A DNA stretch of 64,000 nucleotides, from NCBI RefSeq assembly GCF_024498175.1, contig NZ_CP101823.1, forward strand, positions 2,486,987 through 2,550,986, written 5' to 3'. Origin of the DNA: Haloplanus salinarum (GTDB taxonomy: Archaea; Halobacteriota; Halobacteria; Halobacteriales; Haloferacaceae). Under the pieces are notes generated by a model, which saw only the letters and a list, made by a program, of their open reading frames with translations, was not told where the DNA came from and searched no databases. A program made the position numbers and the translations under genes. Below are positions 62,452 to 64,000 of this stretch, piece after piece; the first letter of the stretch is position 1, and each line of letters begins with the position of its first letter.

Positions 62452-63006
62452 CTAATCCACGAGTTCGAGCGAGACCGCCCGCTCGTCACCGGGGACGGTG
62501 GCGTCGGGCTGCGCGGCGAAGGCCGCGTGGAGGCGGTCGTAGGTATCGGCTACCGCCTCGACGATAACCTTCGTGTCCGCGACGACGGGCATGAAGTTGG
62601 TGTCACCGTCCCACCGCGGAACGACGTGTGTGTGAACGTGGTCGTCGATGGAGCCGCCGGCCGGGCCGCCGCCGAGGTTGAGGCCCATGTTGAACGCGTC
62701 GGGGTCGAAAGCCGCCTCCATGGCGTCGACGGTGCGCTGTTTGAGGCGGGCGTGATCCAGCAGTTCGTCCGCATCGAGCGCGCGGTAGTCCCCGTCGTGT
62801 CGGTCCGGGACCACCATGGCGTGGCCCGGGTTGTACGGGTAGTTGTTCAGGACGACGAAGGCGTGGTCGCTCCGGGCGACGATCAGGTTCTCCCGGTGGT
62901 CGTCGCGCTCGGGGAGGACACAGAACGGACAGCCGTCGACGGCGTCGGCGTCGGCGTCGTCGCGGGTCACCCACTCGATGCGCCACGGCGCGAACAGTTG
63001 CTCCAT
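62452..63006 (-). CDS. HIT-family hydrolase
   Basis: A 184-aa protein. The histidine triad H-V-H-T-H-V-V lies at about 124-130, and C-P-F-C near residue 26 supplies half of a zinc site seen in many family members. It resembles Ap4A/GalT-like HIT hydrolases that cleave nucleotide phosphoramidates or dinucleoside polyphosphates. Confidence 0.88.
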   Translation of the reverse strand: MEQLFAPWRIEWVTRDDADADAVDGCPFCVLPERDDHRENLIVARSDHAFVVLNNYPYNPGHAMVVPDRHDGDYRALDADELLDHARLKQRTVDAMEAAFDPDAFNMGLNLGGGPAGGSIDDHVHTHVVPRWDGDTNFMPVVADTKVIVEAVADTYDRLHAAFAAQPDATVPGDERAVSLELVD

Positions 63007-63125
63007 GTGGTCGCGGGGGTCGTCCAGCCGTATATACCGCCCGCCACGCGACGGGATGCCGGGACGCCGCGGGACGGTGCCCCCGTGTGACGCCCGTCCG
63101 ACAGCGATTGATTCTCACGGGTGAA

Positions 63126-63168
63126 AATCCGGCTGAGGCCGGATTAACCTGGTTTAATCCGGGTTAAC
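63126..63168. promoter_or_regulatory. Inverted repeats upstream of the zinc protein gene
   Basis: AATCCGGC-TGAG-GCCGGATT is directly followed by TTAACC-n-GG/CC-n-GGTTAA. The half-sites AATCCGG and TTAACC recur. Located between the divergent HIT gene and the gene at 63211. May be an operator pair or RNA structure. Confidence 0.45.
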
Positions 63169-63210
63169 CGAGTGCGGGGCTTATGCGAACGGCACCGAAA
63201 GGGGGTATCG

Positions 63211-63411
63211 ATGAAGGCGAAACGACCGGACCCAGACACTAACCACGAACTGTGTCCTGACTGCGGCCGAGAGACCAGACACACGGTCAGGGTGGAGATA
63301 CGAACGGAGAACCCAGCCTCGGCGAACGCCGCGTTCTCACGGGAACCGTATCGGGTCGCGGTCTGTGCGGTCTGCGAGGCGGAATCGATCCAGCGGATGA
63401 ACGACGCCTAG
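63211..63411 (+). CDS. Small CxxC zinc-binding protein
   Basis: A 66-aa protein from ATG 63211. C-P-D-C-G (15-19) and C-A-V-C (51-54) form a zinc ribbon with a basic middle. A conserved haloarchaeal hypothetical type. It overlaps the aminopeptidase stop by 4 bases. Confidence 0.6.
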   Translation: MKAKRPDPDTNHELCPDCGRETRHTVRVEIRTENPASANAAFSREPYRVAVCAVCEAESIQRMNDA

Positions 63412-64000
63412 GCGGTCGTTACTTCGCACCCGTCCTCGGTGACGACGAGGGTGTGTTCGGCCTGACTGACGAGACGCCCCGCTTCCTCCTTCAACACGGG
63501 ATAGCCGTGGACGACGTCCTGCTGTTTGAGTCGGCGGAGCGCCATCTCCGTGCGGGGGGCGTCGAACCACCGGGCGGCAAAGGGGAGGGTGCGGTACTCC
63601 TCGGTGATCGTCTCGAGGATCTGCCGGGCCTGTCGGTTGCGGACCGACCGCTCCCGTTCCAAGCCGTAGATCTCCTCCTTGTTCCCCTCGCGCACCTTGC
63701 CGCGGCCGTCGGTGGCGAACGGTTCGATGGCGATCACGTCGCCGACAGCGAGTTCGGCCCCGTGGTCGACGCCGCGGTTGGGAACGCTCGGCCCCGTGTG
63801 GGCGTCCCACTGCTCGACGCCGTGGCCGGAGAGGTTGAGGACGGGCGTGTAGCCGTACCCCCGGATCACCTCCTCGATCTCGGCGCCGATCGTCCCCGTG
63901 TCCACGCCCGGGGCGACGGCGTCGACGGCGACGTCGAGCGCCTCCTCGGCGGCCTCCACGAGTTCGGGGTTGCCCGAGAGGTCGACCGTCGTCGCGGCGT
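63408..64000 (-). CDS. map: Methionine aminopeptidase, type II (N-terminus beyond window)
   Basis: The C-terminal 197 codons of a type II enzyme, reading leftward and cut by the window edge. L-S-G-H-G-V-E-Q-W-D-A-H (metal-binding His), I-A-I-E-P-F-A and the final H-T-L-V-V-T-E-D-G-C-E-V-T-T are hallmarks. It removes initiator Met from nascent proteins. The missing part would hold the two Asp ligands. Confidence 0.9.
   Translation of the reverse strand, partial: AATTVDLSGNPELVEAAEEALDVAVDAVAPGVDTGTIGAEIEEVIRGYGYTPVLNLSGHGVEQWDAHTGPSVPNRGVDHGAELAVGDVIAIEPFATDGRGKVREGNKEEIYGLERERSVRNRQARQILETITEEYRTLPFAARWFDAPRTEMALRRLKQQDVVHGYPVLKEEAGRLVSQAEHTLVVTEDGCEVTTA

Overview
The window comes from a haloarchaeon (class Halobacteria; genus not determinable by eye). 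The DNA is GC-rich and most predicted proteins are strongly acidic. Lineage markers include a SAMP1-type ubiquitin-like modifier, TFS, a beta-RFAP synthase, a split GMP synthase subunit, an archaeal type IV pilin, PhiH1-type repressors and two virus cores known from haloarchaea.

About 1-26.3 kb is mobile DNA, and it looks like two unrelated proviruses lying tail to tail. Provirus 1 (start of window to about 11.19 kb) has a betapleolipovirus layout: HNH-like protein, Rep-like protein, four-helix membrane protein (VP3-like), spike (VP4-like), small membrane proteins, P-loop ATPase (VP8-like), an AT-rich cargo pair, two PhiH1-type repressors, and an operon of three small proteins plus a tyrosine integrase of apparent SNJ2 type. 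Provirus 2 (about 11.18-26.2 kb) opens with a second integrase of the same family, preceded by a J-domain protein and a zinc-finger protein. It then carries its own repressor pair, a scrambled accessory patch (14-18 kb), a packaging-type ATPase operon on the minus strand, and a plus-strand operon that starts with two candidate capsid proteins. The capsid/ATPase arrangement resembles the tailless icosahedral Halopanivirales (SNJ1/SH1-like). A minus-strand operon of zinc-finger, SWIM and ribbon-helix-helix proteins closes it. A 13-bp sequence lies between the two integrases (11177) and again twice just past the last provirus gene (26195, 26321). It is the best candidate attachment core.

The accessory patch at 14.7-16.9 kb holds two copies of the 3' end of one integrase gene (27-bp identity), two small hydrophobic ORFs with a structured leader, a VapBC pair that replaces the 5' part of an integrase gene, and a short catalytic-domain integrase.

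From about 26.5 kb onward the window is ordinary chromosome, densely packed and often overlapping by 1-8 bases. In order: SSS symporter with a small partner (DUF3311-like), EamA exporter, VOC and SRPBCC proteins, a DgcN-DgcA pair for D-glutamate use, ApbE plus a NosR-like flavo/Fe-S membrane protein, a GCS-like ligase with PspA, TFS with coiled-coil and KaiC-like proteins, a pilin, beta-RFAP synthase, a PAS histidine kinase, PyrG-GuaAb-small protein, a Rieske protein, SAMP1, a potassium channel/TrkA-C/UspA cluster, a nucleoside phosphorylase, DeoC, a tRNA methylthiotransferase with a PadR regulator, a CDF transporter, a HIT protein and a truncated methionine aminopeptidase. No rRNA, confident tRNA, CRISPR array or complete insertion sequence was seen.
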